64,000 bases of DNA from Gnetum montanum (taxonomy: Eukaryota; Streptophyta; Gnetopsida; Gnetales; Gnetaceae): the NCBI GenBank assembly GCA_015680685.1, contig MNCI01013908.1, positions 1,669,375 through 1,733,374 on the forward strand, written 5' to 3'. The notes below the pieces were generated by a model, which was not told the origin of the DNA, made no database searches, and saw nothing but the letters and a program-made list of their open reading frames with translations. Positions 36,190 to 49,200 of this stretch are shown here, piece by piece. Within the stretch, counting starts at the first letter, position 1. Each line of letters begins with the position of its first letter. The translations under genes were made by a program, and so were the position numbers.

Positions 36190-36865
36190 TATTCATTATA
36201 TGATAAGGAATTTCTAAATAGGGAAGATGCTCAGCAAAAGTTACACATTGATAACTTCAAACTCAAAGCTTTTAAAGTTATCATGACCAAAAAGATGTTA
36301 CAGTAGCCTTGGCTAGGAGAATGAGTTACTACTAGAAATTGTAGAAGCTATCCAAAGCCTTTGAACTAGAACACATCCAATTCGTAGCATGGTATGTAAA
36401 GGCAAATGATCTTTTTCCCTAGTTACCATATCCTTGGAAGGTGCCTACACTAGAAAAAATTATAATAGTAGTATGGATAGCCAATGATCATAGGACAAAA
36501 GAATAGAAATTAAGCACATTGCTAAGTTAGTTTTAGTTCAAAATGCTCATTGCACTGGGAAAGTAACATTAGGAACCATCAATGTAGTAGGATACACCAT
36601 CATCAAGAGTAATATAAAAAACTATATTAGCTTTTTTAAAGACCCCATCAAGACTTGTCTTTTATTTTGTATCTTAAAATTGTAACCAATGTTGTTAATC
36701 ATACTCTACATGATGTTTTTGTAACTCACTTGAATTAAGATACAAAACTTTGAGTCAATTAGTTGTATCATATGTATATGAATATGTTATTGAGTTTGTA
36801 TAACCTACAATTTTTTAATAACTCTATCCTCCTTTTGTTTTAACTTGAAGATAAGTTTGGGGGTA
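36190..36865 (+). pseudogene. 3' ORF tail and polypurine tract of element X
   Basis: Continues the X ORF after copy E. TCAAACTCAAAGCTTTTAAAG near 36260 parallels CTAAACTCAAAGTTCTCAAAG in E near 34611. Coding traces fade after about 36620. The PPT TTTGGGGGTA (36856-36865) precedes the X LTR. Confidence 0.55.
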
Positions 36866-37750
36866 TGATAAATTAACTTGTTTTAAAGGACTATGATATC
36901 ATATCTATGATGTCATATATACAATATCATAATTGAAGATATGATATTGTAGAAGCGATGTGCTAGGTCATAGTCATGCCTAAAAATATGAGTCCACTAT
37001 CATGTGAAACTCACATTTTGGTCAAAACTATAAGAGAAATTCTTGTAACTTGTTTTTGTGATTTTAAAGTTAGTCGTGAATACCTATAATGTGGTGATTA
37101 ATAGTTGTCTAGAATATTTATTTGAGTGAAGTGTACTTGGACATATTTCATGAACAACAATAAAGATTGAGATTATTTTTTCCCATTATAGCATTTCGCT
37201 TACTATAGATTTACTTTCCATGTCATTTACATTTCCAATGTTATTTATATTTCCTATGTTATTTACATTTCCAATGTCTATTACTTATCTATCAGAATAA
37301 GCATGATTGGTTTTGAGCACTAACATATAATTGTTTGGTAAACCAATAGTAGCTTTGCTTGATTCGCTTAGTAGCAAAGCTACATGGTAATTCTACTGAC
37401 AATTATACTAGCCCAGGGTGTGTATAAAAGACCAGGAATGGATGCTTATTGCCATTAGGCTAGCTTAGAATTACATTTCCATTGCATCTTAGATAATAGA
37501 AATTATATTCATCTTAATAGGCTTCACCATAACATTTTAAGGGTCATTCCACATCATTCAAACATATACCTCACTAAGAGTTAAACCATGCACTTTAAAC
37601 TTCACTAACTCTAAAGGGAAGACAACAATCGTAGACTTGTCATCAATATACTAGTATGCACATATTGTCTTATCCACATATTACAATCCAGTCACATGCA
37701 TACGCTTATGGCTTGTATGGTTAGGTATTGGGATCTCTCATTGCTCATCA
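36866..37750 (+). mobile_element. 3' LTR of outer gypsy element X
   Basis: 885 bp, TGATAAATTAAC...TTGCTCATCA, same family ends. The U3 repeats are ATGATATCATATC-like. The matching 5' LTR was not found in the window. Confidence 0.78.
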
Positions 37751-39827
37751 CCAAGTGTTATAATAATAATTATTTATTTTCTTTTTGTGACAAAGACTAG
37801 TCAATGCATATCTATGATAATTATCATGAAAAATTTTATCTCTTGGTTTAGAATTATGATAATAATTATATATTTTCTATAACAAAGTTCAGCTAATTAG
37901 TAGTGGGCTTCTTGGCTAACGTTATTAACATGTTGTAATTTTGCAAGGTTTTTGAAATAGGAAACTTTAATTTTTCCTTGTATTTTACAAGTAAGAGTAC
38001 CAAAAATGGATGAATGGGGCATTAGATTCACACATTTATCATAAGGATAAAACGTTTTCCTAGAAAATGAGGTGTCAACACTCTTATTTTAGTCCTAGCA
38101 AATTGGTAAGAATTGATACACTAATGTTAAATGCACAAGTGTCTAAGGTGTTGTCATGACATAATATCATGATGCACTGCATCTTGCTTTTATCATGTGA
38201 TATTTTTACTTAACTTTTTATTTCACATTTTGAGTTATATAATTTCTTGGGTATTTAAATCCAATATGCAATATAAATGCATGGTGAAATTGAAATTAGC
38301 TTTGATTGAATCTCCATTATATGTCTAAATCAAAATTAATAACCAAATAAATGTTTAAGAATGAAAAACATTGATTAAGGTACTTCACCTTCATTATAGC
38401 AAATAATCAATTTATTTTATCAATTACTACAAATATTTAAATTTGAACATTGTTTTCTTTTTAAGTGGTGGTTTTGCAATTTTGCATGAAGGGATGATTT
38501 CAATTACAAGGGACAAGGACTTCCATGTGAAATAAATCTCTAATTTAGTAGAGTTGTCATTGTTGCTTATTACTTTAAGTTTGGCTAAGAAACAATAATG
38601 AAGAAGACATGAAGGATCTATTGGATAGACATTACATTTGTATGATGAAAATTAAATATTGACTCAACAAACTGGTCAACTAACATTGGATATAACAAGA
38701 AAGGATTGTATGGACCTTTTGCTATAATATTTTATTACTGTGTCAAATGTTCACTTTAAGGGTAACTAAGAAAAACATGTTGTTCATCCTCAAGATCCCT
38801 TGAACCAAATATCCTACATGTACGTTCTCTTTAAGAATTTGCATGCATCTTTCACTTTTTTATCTTAAGATGATGTGAATTTAAACAAAGTCTCTTGATG
38901 AAAATGCAAGATCTCAATGGGAGTACAACTTCTAGGTAGTAAACTTTTGAGCTTAGTTGGTTATCTCTTAAACATTTGAAATAAAATTTTTTCTTACATT
39001 CTACATTTTGACCATAACTTTATTAGAAACAATGAGCTAACCACTTGAGAAACCTCTTGCCTAATAAAAGAGCTGAAAAACAATTATAAGAAACAATAGT
39101 AAACTTGAAAACAATTAACTTTTGGTAGCGATTGGTAAACAATTTGATTAATATTATCATGTATCATAATTGTGGAAATATCCTTGATTAATTTTATCAT
39201 ATACAATACAACTTTACTTAGCAAAATAAGTAAGATGGATTTTGAATGTTTAGAATTACATTATTTTGATTAATATTTTTTACTTTTTAATTAATATATT
39301 CTATGAATATAAATTTTAAGTACAGCTTAGTGATTTTAGGTATAGCTTAGTGATAATTGTATCTATATCNCTGACAATTGTATCTATATCTTGCTTCGAA
39401 AGTTCAAAGCTGTGAGTTGAATTCCTACTTTTACCGATAAATGTGAAAGTAACAGAGTAACCTTGTGCATGGTAAGATAGAAGAACTTGGAAAGCTCATA
39501 TTACATATGTCCATGGTGACCAATTTGATGGCACCAAAACGGGAGTATTAATACACCCTCGTTACAGAAGAAAATTTGGCCTTGTTCAGGCTGTTTATGC
39601 TTCTCAGGTGCATTGATTGCACACTACTTGAAGTACGCTGGTTTTGGGTACCTCTCTTGATGATTTTGCGAGCTTCGGCTCAGCAGAGTCATGCATACAT
39701 GCATGCGTAATGACTGATAATTGATAATTGAGTAGAGTTAGAGTTTTGCTTTTTTCGGTTGGGCTGGGTTATCTCTTCATGTTTCTTCCTTCCTTCCTTC
39801 CCGTGCCAGCGAGCTCGGGATCAGTAA
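37751..39827 (+). other. Upstream region of the oxygenase gene
   Basis: About 2 kb, AT-rich, with no gene recognised. It includes the presumed promoter and 5' leader. A TCCTTCC pyrimidine tract lies at 39785-39801 just before the start codon. No convincing TATA box could be fixed. Confidence 0.4.
39325..39470 (+). repeat. Possible tRNA-derived SINE relic
   Basis: TAGCTTAGTGATAATTGTATC, duplicated with a short shift, resembles a pol III box A. AGTTCAAAGC and GAGTTGAATTCC downstream are box B-like. A similar layout occurs near 56505-56620. Weak evidence. Confidence 0.22.
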
Positions 39828-40254
39828 ATGATGGCGAGCCTGATACAGCCATCATCACAATCATCATCATCGCAAGCATTTACGCTGCTGGACAATTCGC
39901 ATTCAACATCCCTTCAATTATTCTCCTCTTCTGAAATAATTCAGTATTCAAGTACCAACAACAACAACAACAACCAGAAGAAGAAGCTGCTACTACCACA
40001 ACAGCAACAACAGCAGAAGCAGCGTCGGAGGCAGCAGCGCTTGAGATGCTTCAAGAGCATAAGCAGCAGCCTAAACTGGGATGGAGGTGGAGTTGGAGGT
40101 GGAAGCATTGAGGACGTCACACAAATGGTGAAATTATTCGATTCAACAATACCCATACACAGCGCCCTCACACCGCCAGGCTGCTGGTACACAAATCCCG
40201 CGTTTATGGATCTGGAAATGGAGCGTGTTTTCTACAGAGGATGGCGTGTTGCAG
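39828..40254 (+). CDS. CMO-like: Exon 1: transit peptide and start of the mature enzyme
   Basis: Two adjacent ATGs (39828, 39831); the second gives MASLIQ. Asn and Gln runs (residues 44-49, 58-63) and Arg-rich residues 64-73 precede the conserved TPPGCWYTNPAFMDLEMERV and FYRGWRVAG. Donor G|GTATGC, phase 1. Intron 1 is 432 bp. Confidence 0.88.
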
Positions 40255-43200
40255 GTATGCAAATTTTGAAAAAACTATTTGCCCCATTTTTTTTAAACAG
40301 TACAACTCGGCTACGAAGCCCTGATAGCAGTCACAGAGAAGCTACCATTGCTACGAGATTGGGGAAACGATTTATCACATAAGTTCTCAGCTTTTGAGTT
40401 CGTTGCGTTTCTGAACACTTATTATTTGGAAGAAGGATCAGCCAGTTGGGCCAGAAGTTTCAGCACAATCTTTATGAGAATGTCAATCTGTTTACCTAGC
40501 TTATTTATCTATCTATTTATAATGTTTTTGAGTTTGATGGTCCATTGTGGTTACATGTTGGATACTCCTCCTGGCCAAAAGTCTACGTGTTGTCTTTCTT
40601 GCTTGCCTTCTCTTGTAAACTCAATTTCATGCAGTTCTGAGTTTGTCATGAACTACGAGCATTTTTGTGACATGGTGGCAATTCAGGCCTGGTCCAGCAG
40701 GTTGCTAATCCTGGTGACTTCTTAACTGGCAGGTAACTTACAATATCAATGTGCTTCTTGGATGCTGTTAATGTTAAGTTCATTCAAACCAGCACTGTTT
40801 CTTTATAATGAATTCATGAAATCCAGGGTTATTGCTATACTTCTTACATTTCCTTCTCGGAACCTTGTTGGATAAGGTTACACCTTTTACATTTTTTGAA
40901 ATAGTGTTAAAATGTAATTTACTTAATGAAAAACAAGATTTCCATACCAATATCAATTATTTTGGAATCTTAAAGATCTTCAAGAGACATCATCAATGTT
41001 TCACTGCATGGGCTATCCAATACCATGATAGTGATTGTCTAAATAACACCAATGGATTGTATAACATTAAGGATAAAGCTAGTTGATTTTAACATTGATC
41101 AAATTCAAATACCTGAGCCACTATGCTATGAATAGAATTATCCATCTATGATGTGAAAACCAACAAATCTCCACTTAATGAGCCTTTTAGCCAACTGTCC
41201 TTGCTTCTACCCACATTATACTTGTATTACCTCTTAAGAAATGTAATATTATGAAACCTTCACAGTTTTAGTTAGATTGCATGGTGAGCAATCTTGAATG
41301 TGCAAACTCAATAGGATTTGACATTGGGAAATTTAATTTAAACAATTTCGTATTCAACAATTTGTCTTATTAATTAAAATTGTATTTTACAATATCTCTT
41401 TGTTATACAACAGAAGAATATCATCACAACATAAAAGAGTGAAGTGAGAATCAAGTGTGTTTCACTCAGACTTACTATGGTATTTCTTCTTTGTTAAATT
41501 GTATTCTGAATTTCTCTAACAATTTTTTTCTGGATTATTCTGCAAAATCAATAACATTAATATCTTCCAATGTTTCTACTTCTATATGAGTTTTTCAAAA
41601 ACATGATATTGGTTTATGACGTCTTTTTAGATTATTTCTAGTCATTTAACTTAATTAAATATCATAGGGAACTACTTTATTAATCTCTTTCATCTCAATA
41701 TAACAGAGTTGTTTACGGAAGATTATTATTTCTATCTATATTTATAATAAAGAATTGCATTCTTGTTCATCTTTATTAGTCATGAAGGGTTTAGGTAATG
41801 ACCCTTTTTGTTTGGACTTGTGTTTTCTATATGTGTGGTCTTGTTTTTTGTGTATTTCTGAACCCTAGATGCCGTGTGAATATAAAGATGTTATATGTGG
41901 TTAACATGGGAATCCTATGTAAGAGACTCAATGTAAATCATTGCTATTGTTAGCTGACTTTTCAGGCGAAATGAGGAGTTCAACTTGAGCATATAAATGA
42001 TAATAGGTAGGATTTGCTTGTATGACTAAATCGTGGCATGAAATGGAATTACGAGAACTTGACCTATGAATCATGATTCCATATCATGGTTGACTGTTCT
42101 GGGTGGTAGATCTGTTTTGGCCATTGAGCCAGGGGCTAAATCTATCATTGTTCGGAGAATCCATTTGCTCTTGAGAAAGACTCAAATTTCCAGTTTTGAA
42201 ATTCTAATGGAAATTGCTATGATGTTGGGAAACAGTGGAGTCTCACAAAATTGTGCACTATTCCTAGCACTTACTGAATGTACATGGATGTTAGTTTATC
42301 TTATATTTTTAATCTGATTGGCGTTAAATCTCTTTATTTTCAGAGCCTCAAAAAATCCAGACTTTTGAAGTTCTAATGATTTTTTGTTGTAGTAGTAGAA
42401 AGGTATTTAGTTTTGTTGTCTTCTTTGTCAATTTTCTTGGTTCAACTATTATATTGGTGACATGCTCTAATGGTTTGAATAAAGTTGTGAAATGTCATAT
42501 TGACAAGTTCTTTAGGCTAGATTTTGGACTGTGGGAACTTCGTATGCAGTGCTTGTTGAATGAGATGTGAGGATGATTTTCTTATGAAAATTGAGTGTGT
42601 TTTTGTCTGAATCTAAGGATGTTACATAGCGGTATGAAAGACATGTTGGCAGATAATTGTTTATTGTTGTGGCTATGTATGGATGATGCTTAAGTTGCAG
42701 AACAATTACAAATAGAAATTTGAATTTTTTCTTTTGCTCGTGGTTTTGTCTAAGATAGTTTGACTTATGTTTATGCTATAAATTATTTCTTAATGGGGGC
42801 CAAAGTGGTGTGGATTGGTGTGGAGTGGAGTAGGGAGATAGAGGAGTAGCGCAGAGTAAGAAGCTAGAGGGGTGTAGGAGCTTGAGAGCCTAGCACAGAA
42901 GGCTTAGTGTGAAGGGGATAGAGGGTTGAGCTTTGGTGGAGAGGTGGATGATGAACTTTCAAAGAAGGATCAAGAAGCAGGTGATATGAAGGTGATATGA
43001 AGCAGGGTTTTAAATTGGATGAGTAGGGAGAGAAGCAAATCTTAGGGGTGACATAAGATGATGAATCGTGAGGCCATAAGGAAAGAGAAGGAGGATGTGT
43101 AGATGAGGTTGAGGGTTTTGGTAGAAAGGGGACTTGGATCACTAGGTAAGCTGCAAATTAAGGTATCAAATTTGTTGCTTGTAGAAGGGGATGATGCATT

Positions 43201-46200
43201 AGCAAAGTGTTCGATTGGAAAGTTTGTTTCATTTGGGACTTTGGTTAAGTGTGCAGCAATCACTTGGGAAGGTTCCCATCGAGATCATGGCTTTGATTGG
43301 AGATTTTTTGTTCTTTGCTTTCTTAGTTGAAGCTGACAGGGAGATGGTCCTTGGTTCTTTGGGGCCAGGGGTTTAGCTTTGACATATTGGTGTCTAGGGG
43401 TCTATAAGGACTTGAATTGTTTGACCATGCCTCTATTTGGATTATGGTGCATGCCCTTTCTTGGAAGGCTTGGTCCACAACATTTCTTCAAATCCTTTTT
43501 GGTTTTTTGGCAACTTTATTTTGCTTGACAAGTTCATGACATCCAAAATTTGGATGGGTTTTGCCCATTTCTATTTGGAGGAGCCTCAAAACTATGGATA
43601 TAGTCTTAGAGGTTTTGATGGAGACAGTTGTGGGAGTTCGAGAATATGCTTGTTGCTTAGACTGGAAAGTGGATTTCATATTATTTGTGTCTAGTCAAGA
43701 AAGAGGCTGCACGACCTCTTATGGAGTGATGACAATTCTATGGAAAGAAAATTGATAGTATAGAGGATTTTAGAGTTCAGACGAGATGAGGGGATCCAAA
43801 TGTTCCAAACTAGGGTCCTCCTAAGAATGGAGGGGCTTGCCAAGTACAAAAGAAAGCCTCTTAGGTATTTGCTTTAGCTTGGAAGTTGAAGGCGCCACTC
43901 CTCTAGAAAAGAAGGTAGCTTTAATGCTTGTGCATAGGTTCCAAATCTTGTCAAAAATAATAGATTAGAAAGAGTTTGTCCCTATTGTTCCGAATGTGTC
44001 TTCATTAGGCCCTAAGGTTAATGGGGGTGTTGGGGAGGGGTGCAGACTAAGTCATGCATGATCTCACCAACAGTGACTATGCCATAGACTATGGCATCAT
44101 TGAAAAATGTTTTCGTGTAGGAGGCTGTGGTTGGATCCATTGTAGTTGTTGAGTTAGAGGCTACCTTTGAGTTGGAAGTTGTGGTTTAGCCAAAGCTATG
44201 ATTGTAGTTGGGTTAGATCTCTTCCTTTGGGGCTTTTGGTTACCCCATTGCATCTTTTGTTGTGACTTTGGAGGGCTTTAAATGACAAATTCTGAAGTGC
44301 ACCCCCACCTATTGGGCATGGACATGAGGTAGAATTCAAGTATAAGGTTGGGCACCAAACAATTGCATATCTAAGATAAAAGCAGTGATGAAACTTAATA
44401 TGTTAGGTAGTTGAGTTGTGGGGATATGATGAAGCATCATTTTGTCAAGTGTATCAGTTGGTTAAGATATTGTAGATGCTATGTCACATTTGCATTGTAG
44501 CATCCCCATCGATGCATCTTAGTTAGCTACTACACCATAGATGCTACATTGCATTTGCTATAACTTAGTTGTGTTGATGCATCCTTGTTGATGTAGCCAA
44601 ATGACTTAACGCATCCCCATCGATGTAGTGTCTATATTTGCTCATAAATAGGCAAGCAATTGTTGTGTATTTGGTACCATTTGGTCAATAGTGTAGTTGA
44701 TCTTTTGCAGTTTTATTTTGTAATCTTAACAAACACTCACTAAGTGCCCATAGTGTGGATTTGAGTTAGTTGTACAACGTCTTATTCGAGTGGCATTGTA
44801 CTTGGACACATTCCATGAATGACAATAAGATCTAGATTGATTCATATTTATTGTAGCACTTTGACTTAAAATAGATTTGCTTTCTATGCAGTTTACTTTT
44901 TATGCACTTAGTTATTATTTACACTTCTATGCATGTTAATCAATCGGCGGAATGAGTGTGATAAGTTTTGAGAGTAAACATGTATCTGCTTGGTAATCCT
45001 AGTAGTGTTATTGCTTAGTTCACCCAGTAGCATAACACTTGGTAATCCTAGTAGTGGGTACCTGAGTTCAAGACATGTACGACAAGCTAGGAATGAACAC
45101 ACATCATTCTTAGGATAGTTTTAGATTTAAATTTATTATTAATTAGATTAAATAATTAATTTCTATATTATTATTTAGTTAGTTTAAGGCCCCAACAACA
45201 TCAATAATCATATGTCTCACTTTGGACAAAAGCATATGTGATAAAGCTACCACTAGTCTAGATGAGAAGACAACAACCTACGATTAATGCTTAACAATCT
45301 AGATATCACACTAGTTCCTTTCATGAAATTCGATCAGATTGCATGTGAATGCTTATGATTCATATGGTTGGGCATAATGAATACCCGCTGCTCATTAGGG
45401 AAATACAAAGGAATATTGAGTTAGGAAACTAGGGGACCTTGAAGGAGGTTTATTGGAAAAGGTCTAATAGTAGACCATGAAACTTATTTCGTAAAATTGT
45501 AGGTGGTAGAGTACCTTCTATAAAAGAAATACCCTTAGCGATTTGTCAAAGGAAGGAAACTATGATTTGATTCTACATATTATTTGAATGGTTGACAAAG
45601 TCACTGCAAATGAGGATGAGATTATTGCAAAAAATGGAGACTTTTTGGAAATGTATCTGGGAGTGGAAAGATATAAGAAGTGTGTATATATAGATTAGAA
45701 AATTTCTGGATACTTAAGACAATAACATACTAATTGCACCTATTAGAAGTAAGGATATCTAGAATTCTGTCTTCTTCATGAAAATGGAAAAGCCCTTGGT
45801 TTGGATGGATGACCAATAGAACTTTTCAAAGAATTCTATGCTATGCTAAAGAACAACTTGCTAGATGCATTTAACTTAATGTCAAAGTAGGGATAGGTGC
45901 ATAGGGAAATTAACTATTCTAAGGTGGTTGTCATCCCCAAGCAAGTTGATCCTAGTGTATCCTTTGATTACAGGCCCATAAAAGTCTACAAGATTTTGAT
46001 GAGACTCTTTTCAAACATCCCAGTGACTTGTATGTCTCCCATTTTTCACAAACTTATTGGGGAACATTAGGTAGAGTTTGTTCTTGGTCATTTCAACCAA
46101 GTTTAGATCATTCTGATCAATAACTAATGTATTTAGTGACCAAACATAAGTTCTTAGGTATGTTTCTTAAACTTGATATTGCTAAGGCTTATGGGTCACT

Positions 46201-49200
46201 ATCATGGGATTGCAGTATAGGATTATGCTGAAAAAGGGATTTCATCCATATTTTATGCAGCCATGAATTAACATTCAAAAATCTAGAGTGGACTTAATGG
46301 ATCTTAATGGCAAATTGAGGGGTTTCTTGAGTCCTCAAAGGGGGATTTTTATTGTTGCTATGGACATCCTACAAACATACCTCAAAGTTGAAGTGGTCAA
46401 GGAGATTCAAGTTGCTAGTAATTAGAGCTTAGTTAATCACTATGCTGATGACACAATGCTTACCACTAAGGTCTTTGTCACGGAAGTAGAGCTATTAAGA
46501 AGGTTTTAGCAAATTTTGAAGAGGAACTTGTGTTGGCAAGCAATTGGGGAAAGTTGGCTACATGTTTTTTAACATCTCATCTGAAATGAATAGAGTAGTT
46601 GACAATATCCTTCAAATTGATTAAGGAGGGTAGAAGGATACTTATCTAGGCATTTCATTATTAAATGGAACATAGCTCACACTTGGAGGGGGTTCATCTA
46701 AAAGATTCACAATAGAGTAAAGAGCTAGATGTCTAGATTTCTACCAAGTAAGGGATGGGTTCTTTTAGCATCCATTGTTTTGATGGCCATCACAAGGTAT
46801 GTTGCTCCTACATGTGCTCCACCCTAAGTAGATGATGCAAAAAGTTAACACCATCATTAATAATTTTGGTTAGTTGGGTAGAAAAAATTATCAAAAAACT
46901 CATCTCATAAATTAGGATACCATCTTACATCCATGACAATGTGGAGGCGTTGGGTGCCAAAATTCAAAGATTATATTCTGCATAGTTAGTTCTGCATTAT
47001 ACAAAGGCTCCAAAATCATGATGATGCAATTTGGGTAAGAATTATGATATGGAAATCTATGCATTGGTCCTCTATCTCGATTGACTTTGGTTTCTAGCAC
47101 ACTTTTCTAATAATCACAATATCATCTTTGGATTACAGGTTGATCGAAATGGTATCAGTAATTATAGAGGATAGTTTGAAAATTGTATTGATCCCTCAAG
47201 ACATTTATCATTGTTTTTATGTTTTATTTTAATGTTGAAGGCATGTTTTAGTCTTTTGTTATGTTTACTAAGGTTTTTATGTGGTTTTATGTCATGTGTT
47301 TCCTTCTCAAGTTTTTTGTGTTTTATTTTCATGAAGCCATGTTTTAGTCTTTTGTTATGTTCACTTTTATGTTATGAAGTCAAGTTAGGAGTTAGATGTT
47401 TTAATTTCATGAAGTCACGTTATTTTTTAAAGTTTAGGTTAGCACATGGTTTAAAAGTAAGAGAGGGGTTTTATGTCATGTGCCCCCTTCGCAAGTGTTA
47501 TAAAAGGAGCAAAATGCTTTCATTTCAAACTTGATGTGAAGGTGTTGAATGCTTTGTAATTGTGTTCTCATTTCAATTAATAGAAGAGGAGGAAAAGTTC
47601 CTTGTGCTAAAGTCCTTCAAGTTTTCAGCTGTTTCTTTTTTTTGTTATTTTACAATGAGTTCATAGCATATATCATGCTTTACCTTAGTTATTTTATAGT
47701 ATTTCACATCCAGTTTCACAAATATTCACATTCTACAACTTTTCCACAGTTATTTCTCATTTCACAAGATATTTCTCAAGTTCTCAAGCAATTTCACAAG
47801 AGTTATCAGTTTTATATTCACAATTCAATAGACCCATGAATTCCATGATGTTTGATGTTTGAATTTGATGTCTTAGAGTAGATCTGAGCTATTTCCTATT
47901 TCATCACAAAGAATTCACTCAATTTCATCTCATCTTGCAAGGTTTTTGAGGGATCCTTGTGGATCTCCTTGAAATTCTTATTTGATTTCATAGTTTTATT
48001 TAAATTTGTTTGCATAGTTCATATTGAAGGGGAGATTTGATGTTTAAAAGCTTTTGATCATAGTTCTAGATAATTATGTACCATATCTAAGACTTTCAAG
48101 AGAGAGTAGATGCATTTGTTCATAATCTTTGACGTTTCATGTCAAAAAGGGAAAGAAATTGATGCCAAACTATATGTAATTTGTCTTGCATGTCATGTTT
48201 AAATGAAGATCCGAGTCACACTTGATGTTTCATGATGTTTTGTTAAAGGATCAAGTCAATTTGAATTTCAAAGTTTGATTTCTTATATTTTTTGCAACTC
48301 TTTAGAGACTGCAACCTCACTATGACCCCTTTGTCCACTTATGACTACCTGGCAACTAGTCTTGGTAATTTGTCTAATCAAATTACAACTTGTGGTATTT
48401 TTGTCAACATTCTCATCGCAACCCACAATATTCTTGTGAATTTGCTTTCATTGCAACTTGTGGCCACCTTGTGGTCCATTTGTGTCAGATTTTTTGAATT
48501 TGCCATGACTTGCAGTCCCCTTGCAGTTGAATTGTGGCAATCACCTTGATTCCATCACAATTAGAAGAAAAGAAACCATTGTGACTTGTGGTCAACTCGT
48601 AGTTAACTAACATTTGATGAAAAGACCACAAGAGGACTTTTGCTGCTCATACCTAAGCTTCCTAGCTTGCCAAGTTACTGCTGCATACTTTGACATAAAG
48701 GATCTCATGATGGCAAAATATGGAAAGGTTGAAGATTAGTATAAAATGTGGTGGGAACATCTACTAGAGAAAATAAAATTTTTTAGGAGGTTTTTAATAA
48801 GAAATGTTATTCCTACATGTACACTCTTAATACACTATAGCCTCACTATCCTTAATTACTACACTCTCTACATTGATAGGATCCTCAAAATGATGGAATG
48901 CTCTAGTTATACCTGTAGGTATAGTCACCAAGTTTGAGCACTCAGAGACATTCCTAGCTGATGAGTGGTGAGAGTTCCCAATGCTTAACTATATAGTTTA
49001 CAAGTGTTGTGAGAGACCATGTCAAAATTAGTGAACTAAACTAGTGGGATTCATAGATAGTTAAAAGTTGATTGCAGGTTGTCTTCATAACTATGCTTGC
49101 AGTGGCCTTTAGTACGTATGGTTAAGTATAGTTGAGGCACATAATAACTAATATTGTGATGGTCATTATTAAACAATATTAAAAAATATGGAGATTTAAT

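Noticed and set aside
39325-39470. Functional tRNA gene
   Set aside because: Box A/B resemblance only; no acceptor stem or cloverleaf could be drawn, and an N and a short duplication interrupt it.
40255-40725. Open frames continuing from exon 1 and across intron 1
   Set aside because: They run through the intron; the family alignment and GT/AG sites place exon 1's end at 40254 and exon 2 at 40687-40732.
42864-43142. Minus-strand Pro/Ser-rich ORF of 92 codons
   Set aside because: Antisense shadow of the G-rich LINE leader; composition explains it.
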